64,000 nt of DNA. It comes from Cryobacterium psychrophilum (lineage in GTDB: Bacteria > Actinomycetota > Actinomycetes > Actinomycetales > Microbacteriaceae). The stretch is taken from positions 682,001 through 746,000 of the forward strand of contig NZ_SODI01000001.1 in the NCBI RefSeq assembly GCF_004365915.1, read 5' to 3'. Within the stretch, counting starts at the first letter, position 1. Each line of letters starts with the position of its first letter. Made by a program: the position numbers and the translations under genes. Positions 44,082-53,436 of the stretch are shown piece by piece. The notes under the pieces are model-generated. The model did no database searches. It was not told the origin of the DNA and worked only from the letters and a program-made list of their open reading frames with translations.

Positions 44082-44672
44082 ATGGCTGAGCTGACAGACA
44101 CGGTGGCCAAACCGGCTACCCACGCAAAGGTGCGTATCCTCGCGACAGCTGACCGCCTCTTCTACGCCGAGGGCGTGCATACGGTCGGCGTCGACCGCAT
44201 CATCAGTGAGTCCAAGGTGACCAAAGCCACGTTCTATAAGTACTACCGCTCGAAGGACGCCCTGATCGTGGTGTACCTGCAGGGACGGGACCGTCTCGCC
44301 CGGGAATTCTTCCTGTCCGTCGACAAACGCTACGACACGCCTGAGCAACGCCTCCGTGGCATCATGGCCGAGATCTCCACCCAGGTCACCCGCCCGGGGT
44401 TTCATGGCTGCCCCTTCATCAACGCAGCCGCCCAGTTCGCTGATCCGAACCATCCGGTTCGAGAGGCCATCACGGCACACCGCGACTGGTACGGCACCTC
44501 CGTGGAAGATTTGTTTCGCGGCATGGGGCACCCGCGCCCCGGCGACGCGGCCGACGATTTCGTCCTCGCGCGCGACGGGGCCTTCGCGGGGGCCAACCTG
44601 GGCGATCCAATCGGCGCCCACACGGCCCTGCTCCGTTCCGTGCAGCGCGTTCTGAACGAAGCGGGCGGCTGA
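44082..44672 (+). CDS. TetR-family regulator
   Basis: This 196-residue repressor has a TetR helix-turn-helix at about residues 15-62 (HTVGVDRIISESKVTKATFYKYYRS) and a ligand domain with GFHGCPFINAAAQFADPNHP, the latter typical of a TetR group linked to oxidoreductases and efflux. The ATG follows AAGGAGTTGAGCAT. It is convergent with the aldo/keto reductase gene. It probably binds the repeat upstream of itself; wider targets are unknown. Confidence 0.87.
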   Translation: MAELTDTVAKPATHAKVRILATADRLFYAEGVHTVGVDRIISESKVTKATFYKYYRSKDALIVVYLQGRDRLAREFFLSVDKRYDTPEQRLRGIMAEISTQVTRPGFHGCPFINAAAQFADPNHPVREAITAHRDWYGTSVEDLFRGMGHPRPGDAADDFVLARDGAFAGANLGDPIGAHTALLRSVQRVLNEAGG

Positions 44673-44706
44673 CCCGCCGAGCTGGGCCGCCCGAGCAGAG
44701 CCAGCC

Positions 44707-45753
44707 CTATTTGGACAGATGGTCCAGGTCAAGTACGTCGCTGCGCGCCAGGTAAAGACCCGCAGCCGCGACGAGGGCCTCTACCTGGTCGGCGTGGCTG
44801 GCTCCGGCCACGGGCGCGAGCACGCCAGGGCGGGCGAGCAACCAGGCGAGCGCGATCGTCGCCGGCGGCACGTCATGTTCCGCCGCAATGCGATCGAGCA
44901 GCCCGAGCAGGCGCAGGTTCTTGCGGTTGAGGTACACCGCGGCGCGCTGGGATCTCGTGTCGGTGCCGATATCCGCCTTGCTGCGGTACCGACCGGCGAG
45001 GAAGCCGTGGGCCAGAGGGAAATACGGCATGACGGCCATCCCCTGCGCCTGGGTCACGAGCGAGAGCGACGCCTCGAAGTCCCGTCGACGAACGAGGCTG
45101 TACTGCGTTTCGAGGGCGCTGAAGCGGGGAAGGCCGTTGGCGGCGAGCACCCGAGCCTCAATCAAGCGTTCCGGTGAAAAGTTCGACGCCCCGAGGTAAC
45201 GCACCTTTCCACTCTGCATGATCGTGGCCATGGCCCCGAGGCTTTCTTCGAGCGGAATATGAACGTCGTCCCCGTGAAAATAGAGCAGGTCAATGTAGTC
45301 GGTTCCGAGTCGTCTCAACGAGGCGTCGACAGCGCCCATGATGCTGCGCGGGCTGAGGCCGGGATTGTCGAGATTGCGCCCGATCTTCGTTGCGATGACG
45401 GTCGTTTCCCGTCCCCCGCGCATGCGCAGCCAGGACCCGATCATGGTCTCGCTGCGACCGGCCGAGTAGCTGTCGGCCGTATCGATGAAGTTGCCCCCGA
45501 GTGCCGCGTGCTCGTCGAGGATCCGCCGGCTCGCCTCACCGCCCACCGACCAGCCGAATGAGCTGCAGCCGAGGGCGAGCGGATGCACACTCAGGGTGGT
45601 CTCGGGGATCGAACGACGACAGGGGCTGCGCCCCAGGTCGCGATCCGCGACAGGTTCCCCCGATGCGGCGCGCTCGGGCGGGGGCGGGGGCGATCCGACG
45701 ATCGCGTGGGCCCCCGTTGGGTGGGCCGGGCGCAATACTGCCAGTCGGGACAT
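44707..45753 (-). CDS. Aldo/keto reductase
   Basis: This 348-residue NADPH-dependent oxidoreductase has the AKR tetrad: Asp and Tyr in FIDTADSYSAGRSE, Lys in VIATKIGRN and His in YFHGDDVH. The first 55 residues form an unusual proline-rich extension (PPPPPERAASGEP) ahead of the barrel. The start ATG 45753 follows GGAGACACTG. The substrate is unknown. A further 51-residue upstream extension of the frame is not supported. Confidence 0.87.
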   Translation of the reverse strand: MSRLAVLRPAHPTGAHAIVGSPPPPPERAASGEPVADRDLGRSPCRRSIPETTLSVHPLALGCSSFGWSVGGEASRRILDEHAALGGNFIDTADSYSAGRSETMIGSWLRMRGGRETTVIATKIGRNLDNPGLSPRSIMGAVDASLRRLGTDYIDLLYFHGDDVHIPLEESLGAMATIMQSGKVRYLGASNFSPERLIEARVLAANGLPRFSALETQYSLVRRRDFEASLSLVTQAQGMAVMPYFPLAHGFLAGRYRSKADIGTDTRSQRAAVYLNRKNLRLLGLLDRIAAEHDVPPATIALAWLLARPGVLAPVAGASHADQVEALVAAAGLYLARSDVLDLDHLSK

Positions 45754-45994
45754 CAGTGTCTCCTCACTCTCCTGGCGACCATAGCCCGATATCACCCCGA
45801 GGCGGGGATGAGGTGATGATTTGAGGCGAAATGTCGCCAAGACGACACCTTCGAAGGGTTGACCCTCACGCCGCGTGCCGATGCAGGCAGCAGTCCACAG
45901 GGTCACAAGTTAGGGTGGTACGGAGAGCGAATTCGTGCGGAAGCCGATGTAGGGCCCACTTTTGGCCTGCCGAATCATTCGCCGGAAAGCACTT

Positions 45995-47608
45995 ATGACC
46001 CAACTCGCTGACGCATCCAACCCCAACGTGCCCGTCGAAGCCCGGCGCCGCCGTACCTTCGCGGTAATTTCGCACCCCGATGCCGGAAAATCGACACTGA
46101 CCGAGGCCCTGCTTCTGCACGCCAGGGCCATCAATCACGCCGGCGCCGTGCACGGCAAAGCCGGGCGCGGCGGCACCGTCTCCGACTGGATGGAGATGGA
46201 AAAGGCCCGAGGAATCTCCGTGACGAGCGCCGCCATCCAGTTCGAGTACGCCGATGCCGTCATCAACCTCGTCGACACTCCGGGGCACGCCGACTTCTCG
46301 GAAGACACCTTCCGGGTGCTGTCGGCCGTGGATGCAGCCGTGATGCTCGTTGACGCCAACAAGGGTCTCGAACCGCAGACCATGAAGCTTTTCGCCGTGT
46401 GCAAGCAGCGCGGCCTTCCGGTGATCACCGTCATTAATAAGTGGGACCGACCAGGGGCATCCCCCCTCGCCCTGATGGACGAGATTCAGAACCGCACCGG
46501 CCTGCTGCCCACGCCGTTGAACTGGCCGGTGGGCGAGGCCGGCAACCTGCGCGGCGTCATGGATCGTCGCTCCGGCGACTTCCTGCGCTTCACCCGCACT
46601 CCCGGCGGCGCAACCGCCGCCGTGTCGACCCGCCTGAGCGCGGCCGCAGCGGCGGACGAGGAGGGACTGGAGTGGGAGAACGCCACCGACGAGTCCGAAC
46701 TTCTCGACGTGGAGGGCCAAAACCACGATTCGGAGCTGTTCCTGGCCGGCGACACCACGCCGGTCCTGTTCTGTGCCGCCGTGGCAAACTTCGGCGTGCA
46801 GCAACTGCTCGACACGCTCGTTGAATTTGCGCCCCCGGCCGAGGCCCGTCCCGACATTGAGGGCGTTCCCCGGCCCGTGGCCAGCGCATTCTCGGGCTTC
46901 GTCTTCAAGGTGCAGTCCGGTATGAATACGGCGCACCGAGACCACGTCGCTTACGTGCGCGTGTGCTCCGGCGAGTTTCGGCGCGGCATGATTGTGACAC
47001 ACGCCGCCACTGGTCGGCCGTTTGCCACGAAGTATGCGCAGCAGCTTTTTGGGCGGGAACGCACCGTGATCGACCAGGCGTGGCCCGGCGACATTGTCGG
47101 CCTGGTGAACGCGTCAGCACTGCGCGTGGGCGACTCGATCTTCGAAGACGAACCGGTGGAGTACCCGCCGCTGCCTCTGTTCTCCCCGGAGCATTTTCGC
47201 GCCATCCGCCCGGTTGACAGCAGCAAGCACAAGCAGTTCCGGCGCGGCATCGAACAGCTCGACCACGAAGGCGTCATCCAGGTGATGCGATCAGAGTTAC
47301 GCGGCGAACAGGCCCCCGTGCTCGGCGCCGTCGGTCCGATGCAGTTCGAGGTCGTCGAAGACCGCATGGTGCACGATTTTCACGCCGACATTCGTATGGA
47401 GGCGCTTCCCTACCAAGTGGCCAGGCGCACAGACAAGGCCAGCGCCCTGCTGCTGGCACCCATGCGGCAGGTGGAGGTGTTCACGCGTTCCGACAACACC
47501 CTGCTCGCCCTGTTCAGCACTCCGTGGCGCCTGCAGGCGATTCACCGGGAGAACCCGGACCTCGTGCTCATCGACATTGCGAACGCCACGGTCGAGGACT
47601 TCCGCTAG
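45995..47608 (+). CDS. prfC: Peptide chain release factor 3
   Basis: RF3 is a GTPase that removes RF1/RF2 from the ribosome after termination. The 537-residue protein has G1 SHPDAGKS (26-33), switch region ARGISVTSAAIQF, G3 VDTPGHADFSEDT and G4 NKWDRPG. It also has the RF3-specific C-terminal domains with HKQFRRGIEQLDHEGVIQVM and LGAVGPMQFEVVEDRM. RF3 occurs only patchily among actinobacteria. A 21-bp hairpin follows the gene. Confidence 0.95.
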   Translation: MTQLADASNPNVPVEARRRRTFAVISHPDAGKSTLTEALLLHARAINHAGAVHGKAGRGGTVSDWMEMEKARGISVTSAAIQFEYADAVINLVDTPGHADFSEDTFRVLSAVDAAVMLVDANKGLEPQTMKLFAVCKQRGLPVITVINKWDRPGASPLALMDEIQNRTGLLPTPLNWPVGEAGNLRGVMDRRSGDFLRFTRTPGGATAAVSTRLSAAAAADEEGLEWENATDESELLDVEGQNHDSELFLAGDTTPVLFCAAVANFGVQQLLDTLVEFAPPAEARPDIEGVPRPVASAFSGFVFKVQSGMNTAHRDHVAYVRVCSGEFRRGMIVTHAATGRPFATKYAQQLFGRERTVIDQAWPGDIVGLVNASALRVGDSIFEDEPVEYPPLPLFSPEHFRAIRPVDSSKHKQFRRGIEQLDHEGVIQVMRSELRGEQAPVLGAVGPMQFEVVEDRMVHDFHADIRMEALPYQVARRTDKASALLLAPMRQVEVFTRSDNTLLALFSTPWRLQAIHRENPDLVLIDIANATVEDFR

Positions 47609-47642
47609 GAGCGCTTCACGACGCGTAGGCTCCCCGCGCTCA

Positions 47643-47691
47643 ACACACAAAGCCGGCCGCACCCCCGAGAGGTGCGGCCGGCTTTGTGTGT
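47643..47691. terminator. Strong bidirectional terminator between prfC and rnj
   Basis: A perfect 21-bp stem (47643-47663 with 47671-47691) with a 7-base loop lies between convergent genes. Confidence 0.92.
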
Positions 47692-47703
47692 GGCGAGTGT
47701 CGC

Positions 47704-49389
47704 TTAGGCGTCGACAACCACTGCGGTGATCAGCGGGCTGCGACGGTACTTGCGCTGCATCCAACGGCTCACGGACGACGTGAAGAGTTCCTCGAGCTCG
47801 GCACCGTTGACAGTCTTAACCCGGTTGGCGACCTTCATGGCCTCGTCGATGACCTTGGTGGCGCCGCGAACCCACTCGTCATCGTGCACGAAGCCGCGAG
47901 CGAGGAATTCGACCGGCTCGGAGAGCAGGCCGGTCTTGGCGTTGAGAATTCCGAGGATCGTGATGGTTCCATCCTCGGCGAGGCGGCGACGGTCTTCCAT
48001 TGCGGCTTCGGATGCGCCACCGACGGTCATACCGTCGACGAACACGTAGTCCGCAACGACACGGCCGGTGATCGAGGCACGGCCGTCGACCAGGTCGACG
48101 ACGACGCCATCCTCGGCGATCAGGACGCGGTCCTCTTCAACACCGGTCTGCACGGCGAGTTCGGCGTTGGCCTTGAGGTGGCGCCATTCGCCGTGCACGG
48201 GCATGACGTTGGTGGGCTTGACGATGTTGTAGCAGTAGACGAGCTCGCCGGCGCTCGCGTGGCCGGAGACGTGCACCTTAGCGTTGCCCTTGTGCACGAC
48301 GTTGGCGCCCCAGCGGGTGAGCCCGTTGATGACGCGGTAAATCGAGTTCTCGTTTCCGGGGATCAGCGAGCTCGCAAGCAGGACGGTGTCGCCCTCACCG
48401 ATCTTGATGATGTGCTCACGGTTGGCCATGCGCGACAGGGCCGCCATGGGCTCTCCCTGCGAGCCGGTGCAGACGAGAACAACCTTGTCGTCCTTCATGC
48501 GCTCGAGGGCCTTCATGTCCACGATCAGGTTCTTGGGAACCTTGAGGTAGCCGAGCTCCGTGGCGATGCCCATGTTGCGAACCATGGAGCGGCCAACGAA
48601 GGCAACCTTGCGGTTGTGCTTCACGGCGGCGTCAATGACCTGCTGGATGCGGTGCACGTGGCTCGCGAAGCTCGAGACGATGATCCGGCGCTGCGAGGTG
48701 CGGAACACGGTGTCAATTGCCGGTCCAATGTCCTTCTCGGCGGTCGTGAATCCGGGAACCTCAGCGTTGGTCGAGTCGGTGAGGAACAGGTCGACGCCCT
48801 CTTCGGCCAGGCGCGCGAACGCACCGAGGTCGGTGAGGCGTTTGTCGAGCGGGAACTGGTCCATCTTGAAGTCGCCGGTGTGCAGCAGCAGGCCGGCCTC
48901 GGTGCGCACTGCGATGGCGAGCCCATCAGGGATGGAGTGGTTCACCGCGATGAACTCGAGGTCGAAGACGCCGACGGTGCGACGTTCGCCCTCCTTGACC
49001 TCGATGAAGTTCTGGCTGAGGCGGTGCTCCTGCAGCTTGGCCGCGAGGAACGCGAGGGTGAGCTTGGCGCCGATCACGGGGATGTCGCCGCGCTCCTTGA
49101 GGAGGTAGGGCACCGCGCCGATGTGGTCTTCGTGGCCGTGGGTGAGCACGATGGCCTCAATGTCCTGCAGGCGATCACGCAGAATACTGAAGTCGGGCAG
49201 GATCACGTTAATGCCGGGCTGGTTGTCCTCGGGGAAGAGAACACCGCAGTCGATGATAAGCAGCTTGCCCTTGTGTTCGAAGACGGTCATGTTGCGACCA
49301 ATTTCGCCCAGGCCGCCGAGCGGAGTGATCCGCAGGCCGCGCGAGGGCAAAACCGGAGGGGCGGACAGGTCAAGGTCGTGAGTACTCAT
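47704..49389 (-). CDS. rnj: Ribonuclease J
   Basis: RNase J is a metallo-beta-lactamase-fold 5'-3' exonuclease and endonuclease for mRNA decay and rRNA processing. The 561-residue protein has the metal motif LTHGHEDHIGAVPYLL, the beta-CASP domain with VCTGSQGEPMAALSRM, and the C-terminal histidine motif VSGHASAGELVYCY. The last 100 residues form the dimerisation domain. In many actinobacteria rnj follows dapA; here it is about 12 kb away, next to prfC. Confidence 0.96.
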   Translation of the reverse strand: MSTHDLDLSAPPVLPSRGLRITPLGGLGEIGRNMTVFEHKGKLLIIDCGVLFPEDNQPGINVILPDFSILRDRLQDIEAIVLTHGHEDHIGAVPYLLKERGDIPVIGAKLTLAFLAAKLQEHRLSQNFIEVKEGERRTVGVFDLEFIAVNHSIPDGLAIAVRTEAGLLLHTGDFKMDQFPLDKRLTDLGAFARLAEEGVDLFLTDSTNAEVPGFTTAEKDIGPAIDTVFRTSQRRIIVSSFASHVHRIQQVIDAAVKHNRKVAFVGRSMVRNMGIATELGYLKVPKNLIVDMKALERMKDDKVVLVCTGSQGEPMAALSRMANREHIIKIGEGDTVLLASSLIPGNENSIYRVINGLTRWGANVVHKGNAKVHVSGHASAGELVYCYNIVKPTNVMPVHGEWRHLKANAELAVQTGVEEDRVLIAEDGVVVDLVDGRASITGRVVADYVFVDGMTVGGASEAAMEDRRRLAEDGTITILGILNAKTGLLSEPVEFLARGFVHDDEWVRGATKVIDEAMKVANRVKTVNGAELEELFTSSVSRWMQRKYRRSPLITAVVVDA

Positions 49390-49602
49390 GAAACTCTTTT
49401 CTCTTGTGCGGTGTTGCAGGTCTCAGCATGAGGAGACGCAGGAATCCAGGGGTCTTTCACCGGGAAACCAGCGATGTGAGTCGCATGAAGTTCAACCGGA
49501 TGCCTGGCCTGAGTCAGAAAAATGGCGGGCACGAAGCCGTGCGTTGTGCCACTAGCTCTTCCAGTGTACCGGGGCCGGGCAAACGCCCGCACCGGGCGCA
49601 CG

Positions 49603-49640
49603 AACAGGAGGGCCCCGCCAACCGGCGGGGCCCTCCTGTT
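49603..49640 (-). terminator. Terminator of the 58-residue protein gene
   Basis: A perfect 17-bp stem (49603-49619 with 49624-49640) with a 4-base loop lies 15 bp past the stop. Confidence 0.85.
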
Positions 49641-49654
49641 ACGGCTGCTGCGAG

Positions 49655-49831
49655 TCAGGCCGCGCGGCGACCGAATGTGCTGCCGGTCGACGACACGTAG
49701 CCGCCCACCTGCTTCTGCTGGCCCTGGTGGGTGACATAGCCGGTGCCGACGGCAGCCCGGCGACCGGTGAGGCTGATGTAGCCGGTGGTCTCATCGGCGT
49801 GGAGGGTGTTGCGTGATACGTAGGAATTCAT
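49655..49831 (-). CDS. 58-residue protein with GYVS/T repeats
   Basis: The product starts MNSYVSRNTLHADETTGYIS and contains a repeated turn-like unit: SYVSR, GYISLTG, GYVTHQG and GYVSSTG. It has a glycine- and basic-rich character (GRRAAVG, FGRRAA) and no membrane helix. The ATG follows AAGGAGCACC at good spacing, and a dedicated strong terminator follows, so it is very likely expressed. I do not recognise a family. Comparable small repeat proteins seem to occur in Microbacteriaceae. Confidence 0.72.
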   Translation of the reverse strand: MNSYVSRNTLHADETTGYISLTGRRAAVGTGYVTHQGQQKQVGGYVSSTGSTFGRRAA

Positions 49832-50139
49832 GGTGCTCCTTGTCTCTGCGGAAGCCGCACGAAGCCGGGGGCAGAAGAAACACGGGTGCTGTTCATACTC
49901 GAGGGGCTCGGACGGCGGGAAGTCTGCGCTGCGCCGCGCGGGCCGGGACGGCGGGCTCACAATCAGCCTCAATCGGTTCCGGGTGTGCGTCGACGTTACG
50001 TCACGTGTGGGAGATCGGCGCGGAAACGGGCCGATGGACAGGGTCTGCACAGCCGGTGCACAGGCCCGGGCGATGCGCTCGCAGTCGCCTCGCAGCGTCC
50101 TCGCAGCCGCGGATGGGGGTGCGGCGATAGCATCAAGAC
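49832..50139. other. 308-bp intergenic stretch upstream of gpx
   Basis: Apart from the promoter-like boxes of the flanking divergent genes, I see no gene, repeat or RNA structure that I can support here. Confidence 0.6.
50128..50133 (+). promoter_or_regulatory. Putative -10 box of leaderless gpx transcript
   Basis: TAGCAT ends six bases before the glutathione-peroxidase-family ATG. Confidence 0.5.
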
Positions 50140-50646
50140 ATGGACACGTCTTCTCTCTATGAGATCCCGCTCACACTCATTGACGGCACAGAGACCACGT
50201 TCGGCGAGTTTCGCGGTAAGACCGTTCTCGTCGTCAATGTGGCCTCGAAGTGCGGCTTCACCCCGCAGTACGCCGGCCTGGAGGCGCTGTACGAGAAGTA
50301 CGCGACGGATGGTCTGGTTATTCTCGGCATGCCGAGCAACCAGTTCATGGGTCAGGAACCGGGCGGTGAAGACGACATTGCGGCCTTCTGCGGCCTGACC
50401 TACGGTGTGACGTTTCCCATGACGGCCAAGATCGCCGTGCGTGGGAAGGACCAGCATCCGCTGTTCACCGAACTGACCAAGTTCAAGCGCGGCCTGCTGC
50501 CCGGGCTGGTCAAATGGAACTTCGAGAAGTTTCTCGTGAACCCCGACGGTCAGGTTGTCGACCGATTCGCCTCGACGGTGGAACCACAGTCGACCGAGAT
50601 CGTCACCGCGATCGAAAAGGTCATCGCCGCCGAGTCCGTCGCGTAG
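50140..50646 (+). CDS. Glutathione peroxidase family protein
   Basis: This 168-residue peroxidase has the peroxidatic Cys38 in NVASKCGFTPQY, the catalytic Gln in MPSNQFMGQEPG and Trp-Asn in VKWNFEKFLVN. A second cysteine in IAAFCGLTYGV could resolve the sulphenate, so thioredoxin or mycoredoxin is a more likely reductant than glutathione in an actinobacterium. It is convergent with the lyase gene at 50664, 17 bp apart. Confidence 0.92.
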   Translation: MDTSSLYEIPLTLIDGTETTFGEFRGKTVLVVNVASKCGFTPQYAGLEALYEKYATDGLVILGMPSNQFMGQEPGGEDDIAAFCGLTYGVTFPMTAKIAVRGKDQHPLFTELTKFKRGLLPGLVKWNFEKFLVNPDGQVVDRFASTVEPQSTEIVTAIEKVIAAESVA

Positions 50647-50663
50647 GCGACGCAGCGCGCGGG

Positions 50664-51470
50664 TCAGTTTCCGGCGCGCCGCACGACCGTTTCGGCGTGG
50701 CGCAGCACGGGGCCATCAATCATGCGGCCCTCGAATTGGAAGACGCCACGCTCGGTGGCGGCCGCCGCGAGCAGCGCCCGGGCGTGAGCGACGGCATCCG
50801 CTGTGGGCAGGTACGCCGCGCGGATGACGGCGACCTGGCTCGGGTGGATGCAGGCCGTGGCCCGGAACCCACACGCCACGGCGTCGGCGGCCTCTTCTGC
50901 CAGCCCGGCCGTGTCGGGGATGTCGAGGTACACGGAGTCGATGGCGGCCTTGCCCGCGGCGCCGGCAGCGAGCAGAACGGTACTGCGTGCGTGCCGGGCC
51001 ACGTCGCGGTAGCGTCCCGAGGCGTCCCGGCTTGACGTGCCGCCGAGGGAGGCGATGAGGTCTTCGGCGCCCCACATCAGGGCGGCGACGTTGCTCGCCG
51101 CGGCCAGCACGGCCGCCCCCTGTACGCCGGCGGCCGTCTCGCACAGGGCGATGACCCGGTACGACGACAACGCCGCCATCTGCGTGGCCGTCTCCGCCTT
51201 CGCGACCATGACAAAGCGGTAGTCCGTGTGCTCCAGGGCGGACAGGTCGAGCGTGAAGTCCGGCGTTCCCACCGGGTTGACGCGCACGATGGTTCGTTCG
51301 GGGTCGAGCGGATGCTCGAGGAGAGCGGCTCTGGCGTCTCCCTTGGCCGCCGGCGACACGGCGTCTTCAAGGTCGATGATCACGGCGTCGGCGCGCTCGG
51401 CGGCCTTGGCAAAACGTTCGGGGCGGTCGGCCGGGCAGAACAGCAGGGCCGGGCCGAGCTCAAACGTCAC
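50664..51470 (-). CDS. CitE-like beta-hydroxyacyl-CoA lyase
   Basis: This 268-residue HpcH/HpaI-superfamily barrel shows ALLFCPADRPERFAKAAERA, DAVIIDLEDAVSP, the arginine in TIVRVNPVGTPDF, and MWGAEDLIASLGG. It is a stand-alone CitE, without citrate-lyase partners. In mycobacteria the equivalent gene at this locus (Rv2498c) is a beta-hydroxyacyl-CoA lyase used in leucine breakdown and itaconate dissimilation. I infer cleavage of an HMG-CoA-like substrate here. The GTG start overlaps the maoC stop by 4 bp. Confidence 0.85.
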   Translation of the reverse strand: MTFELGPALLFCPADRPERFAKAAERADAVIIDLEDAVSPAAKGDARAALLEHPLDPERTIVRVNPVGTPDFTLDLSALEHTDYRFVMVAKAETATQMAALSSYRVIALCETAAGVQGAAVLAAASNVAALMWGAEDLIASLGGTSSRDASGRYRDVARHARSTVLLAAGAAGKAAIDSVYLDIPDTAGLAEEAADAVACGFRATACIHPSQVAVIRAAYLPTADAVAHARALLAAAATERGVFQFEGRMIDGPVLRHAETVVRRAGN

Positions 51471-51952
51471 GGTGCCGCATCCTTGCACCAGACCATGACC
51501 GTGCGTACCGCCGTGGCGACCACGTCGTTGTACTGGTTGCGGCCGGTGTGCGTGAGGGTGATGATGCCCTGGCCGGGACGCGACGCGGACATCCTCTTGC
51601 TCGTGACGATGGTCTCCGCGTAGAGGGTGTCGCCGTGGTGCATGGGGTGCGGGAACGTGACCTCGCTAAAGCCGAGATTGGCGACGATCGTACCCTGGGT
51701 CAGCTGGGCGACGGATGCCCCCACGAGCGTGGAGAGCGTCCACATGGAGTTCATCAGGCGCTCACCGAAGGGTTGGGTAGCGGCCCAGGCCGCATCGAGG
51801 TGCAGGCCCTGCGTGTTCATCGTCATCGTCGTGAACATGACGTTGTCGGCCTCGGTCGCGGTGCGTCCCGGGCGGTGCTGGTACCGCACCGTGAGATCGA
51901 ATTCCTCGAAGAACAGCCCACGCTGCTCGACGGAGCGTCGTGCGTCCCTCAT
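51467..51952 (-). CDS. MaoC-family hydratase
   Basis: This 161-residue hot-dog-fold hydratase has the family features [20 protein letters not shown] and [20 protein letters not shown], then [20 protein letters not shown]. It starts at ATG 51952, overlapping scoB by 4 bp. By analogy with Rv2499c, its likely job is hydration of 3-methylglutaconyl-CoA (or an itaconyl-type CoA) just before the lyase step. That is inferred from operon position. Confidence 0.85.
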   Translation of the reverse strand: MRDARRSVEQRGLFFEEFDLTVRYQHRPGRTATEADNVMFTTMTMNTQGLHLDAAWAATQPFGERLMNSMWTLSTLVGASVAQLTQGTIVANLGFSEVTFPHPMHHGDTLYAETIVTSKRMSASRPGQGIITLTHTGRNQYNDVVATAVRTVMVWCKDAAP

Positions 51953-52605
51953 CGGATGGCCTCCGCCACGGTCAGGTCGACGGTGAGCGCGGCCCCGGTC
52001 GCGGCGATCACCTGCTCCACGGTGACGCCCGGCGCCGTCTCGCGCAGTACGAGTCCCTCCGGGAGAACCTCGATCACGGCGAGGTCGGTGATGATGAGAT
52101 TCACGCAGCCGCGGCCGGTGAGGGGGAGGCTGCATTGCTGCACGATCTTGGGGTTACCGGACTTGTCGGTGTGCTCCATCATCACGATGAGACGCTTGGC
52201 CCCGAACACGAGGTCCATGGCGCCGCCCATCCCCTTGACCATCTTGCCCGGGACCATCCAGTTGGCGAGGTCGCCGTTGGCGGCCACTTCCATGGCACCG
52301 AGCACGGCAACGTCGACGTGACCGCCGCGCACCATGCCGAAGGACGATGCCGAGTCGAAGAAGGCCGCTCCCGTGTTCACCGTGACGGTTTCCTTGCCCG
52401 CGTTGATGAGGTCGGGGTCGATGTTCTCCTCGGTGGGGTACGGGCCGACACCGAGGATGCCGTTTTCGGAATGCAGCACGACCTCGATGTCGTCCGGAAT
52501 GTAGTTCGGGATCAGGGTGGGCATGCCGATGCCCAGATTGACGTACTGACCGTTTTCGAGCTCGCCGGCAACGCGTGCCGCGAGTTCCTCGCGGGTGAGG
52601 CTCAC
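51949..52605 (-). CDS. scoB: 3-oxoacid CoA-transferase subunit B
   Basis: ScoB with ScoA moves CoA from succinyl-CoA to acetoacetate. The 218-residue protein has the catalytic glutamate motif [13 protein letters not shown] (Glu47), [15 protein letters not shown] and [19 protein letters not shown]. It overlaps scoA and maoC by 4 bp each. In this operon it would recover the acetoacetate produced from leucine. Confidence 0.92.
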   Translation of the reverse strand: MSLTREELAARVAGELENGQYVNLGIGMPTLIPNYIPDDIEVVLHSENGILGVGPYPTEENIDPDLINAGKETVTVNTGAAFFDSASSFGMVRGGHVDVAVLGAMEVAANGDLANWMVPGKMVKGMGGAMDLVFGAKRLIVMMEHTDKSGNPKIVQQCSLPLTGRGCVNLIITDLAVIEVLPEGLVLRETAPGVTVEQVIAATGAALTVDLTVAEAIR

Positions 52606-53378
52606 TGGGTTCCTTCCTCGGTGGCCGGGGCGGCGGAGACGGTTCGGCGTTCGATCCGCTTCTCCACCTCGCCGACGACCACGACCCGCTGCACGAAGAT
52701 GCCGGGGGTGTGAATACTGGCGGGATCGAGTTCGCCGGGTTCGACCAGCTGCTCCACCTGGGCAATGGTGATTTTGCCGGCCATGGCGGCCAGCGGGTTG
52801 AAGTTCGCGGCCGCAGCATGAAAGACCAGGTTGCCGTAACGGTCACCCTTGAGCGCGTGCACGAAGGCGAAGTCGGGCGTGACCGAGCGTTCCATCACGT
52901 AGTCGGCGCCATCGAAGGTGCGCACCTCCTTCGGCTCGGAGGCCTTCGCCACGGTGCCATCGGGGTGGTACCGCTGCGGCAGGCCGCCCTCGCTCACCTG
53001 CGTGCCCACTCCCGCCGGGGTGAAGAACGCCGGGATCCCCGCGCCGCCGGCGCGGAGCTTCTCGGCGAGTGTGCCCTGCGGGGTGAGTTCAACCTCAAGC
53101 TCGCCGGATAGGTACTGCCTCGCGAACTCCTTGTTCTCACCCACGTAGGAGCTGACCGTGCGGCGAATGCGGTGATCGGCGAGCAGCCGACCGAGCCCCC
53201 AGCCGTCGACACCGCAGTTGTTGCTGATGGTTTCGAGGTCGGTCGTTCCCTGCTCGTGGAGCGCTTCGATGAGCACCTCCGGGATACCGCAGAGCCCGAA
53301 CCCGCCCACGGCAATGCTCGCGCCGTCTGGAATATCGGCCACCGCCTCTGCGGCGTTGCCAACAACTTTGTTAATCAT
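52602..53378 (-). CDS. scoA: 3-oxoacid CoA-transferase subunit A
   Basis: This 258-residue CoA-transferase alpha subunit has the glycine-rich [19 protein letters not shown] and [15 protein letters not shown], and [25 protein letters not shown] precedes the ATG. It follows the acyl-CoA dehydrogenase gene by 58 bp. Confidence 0.92.
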   Translation of the reverse strand: MINKVVGNAAEAVADIPDGASIAVGGFGLCGIPEVLIEALHEQGTTDLETISNNCGVDGWGLGRLLADHRIRRTVSSYVGENKEFARQYLSGELEVELTPQGTLAEKLRAGGAGIPAFFTPAGVGTQVSEGGLPQRYHPDGTVAKASEPKEVRTFDGADYVMERSVTPDFAFVHALKGDRYGNLVFHAAAANFNPLAAMAGKITIAQVEQLVEPGELDPASIHTPGIFVQRVVVVGEVEKRIERRTVSAAPATEEGTQ

Positions 53379-53436
53379 TCAGTCTCCCGTTCGGCGTGCA
53401 TCGACTGTGTGCTGCGGTGTGGAGCTGGCCGGGACT

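Noticed and set aside
44707..45906. Longer aldo/keto reductase start at 45906
   Set aside because: The extension has no family character and overlaps the upstream region of prfC; the ATG at 45753 has GGAGACACTG before it.
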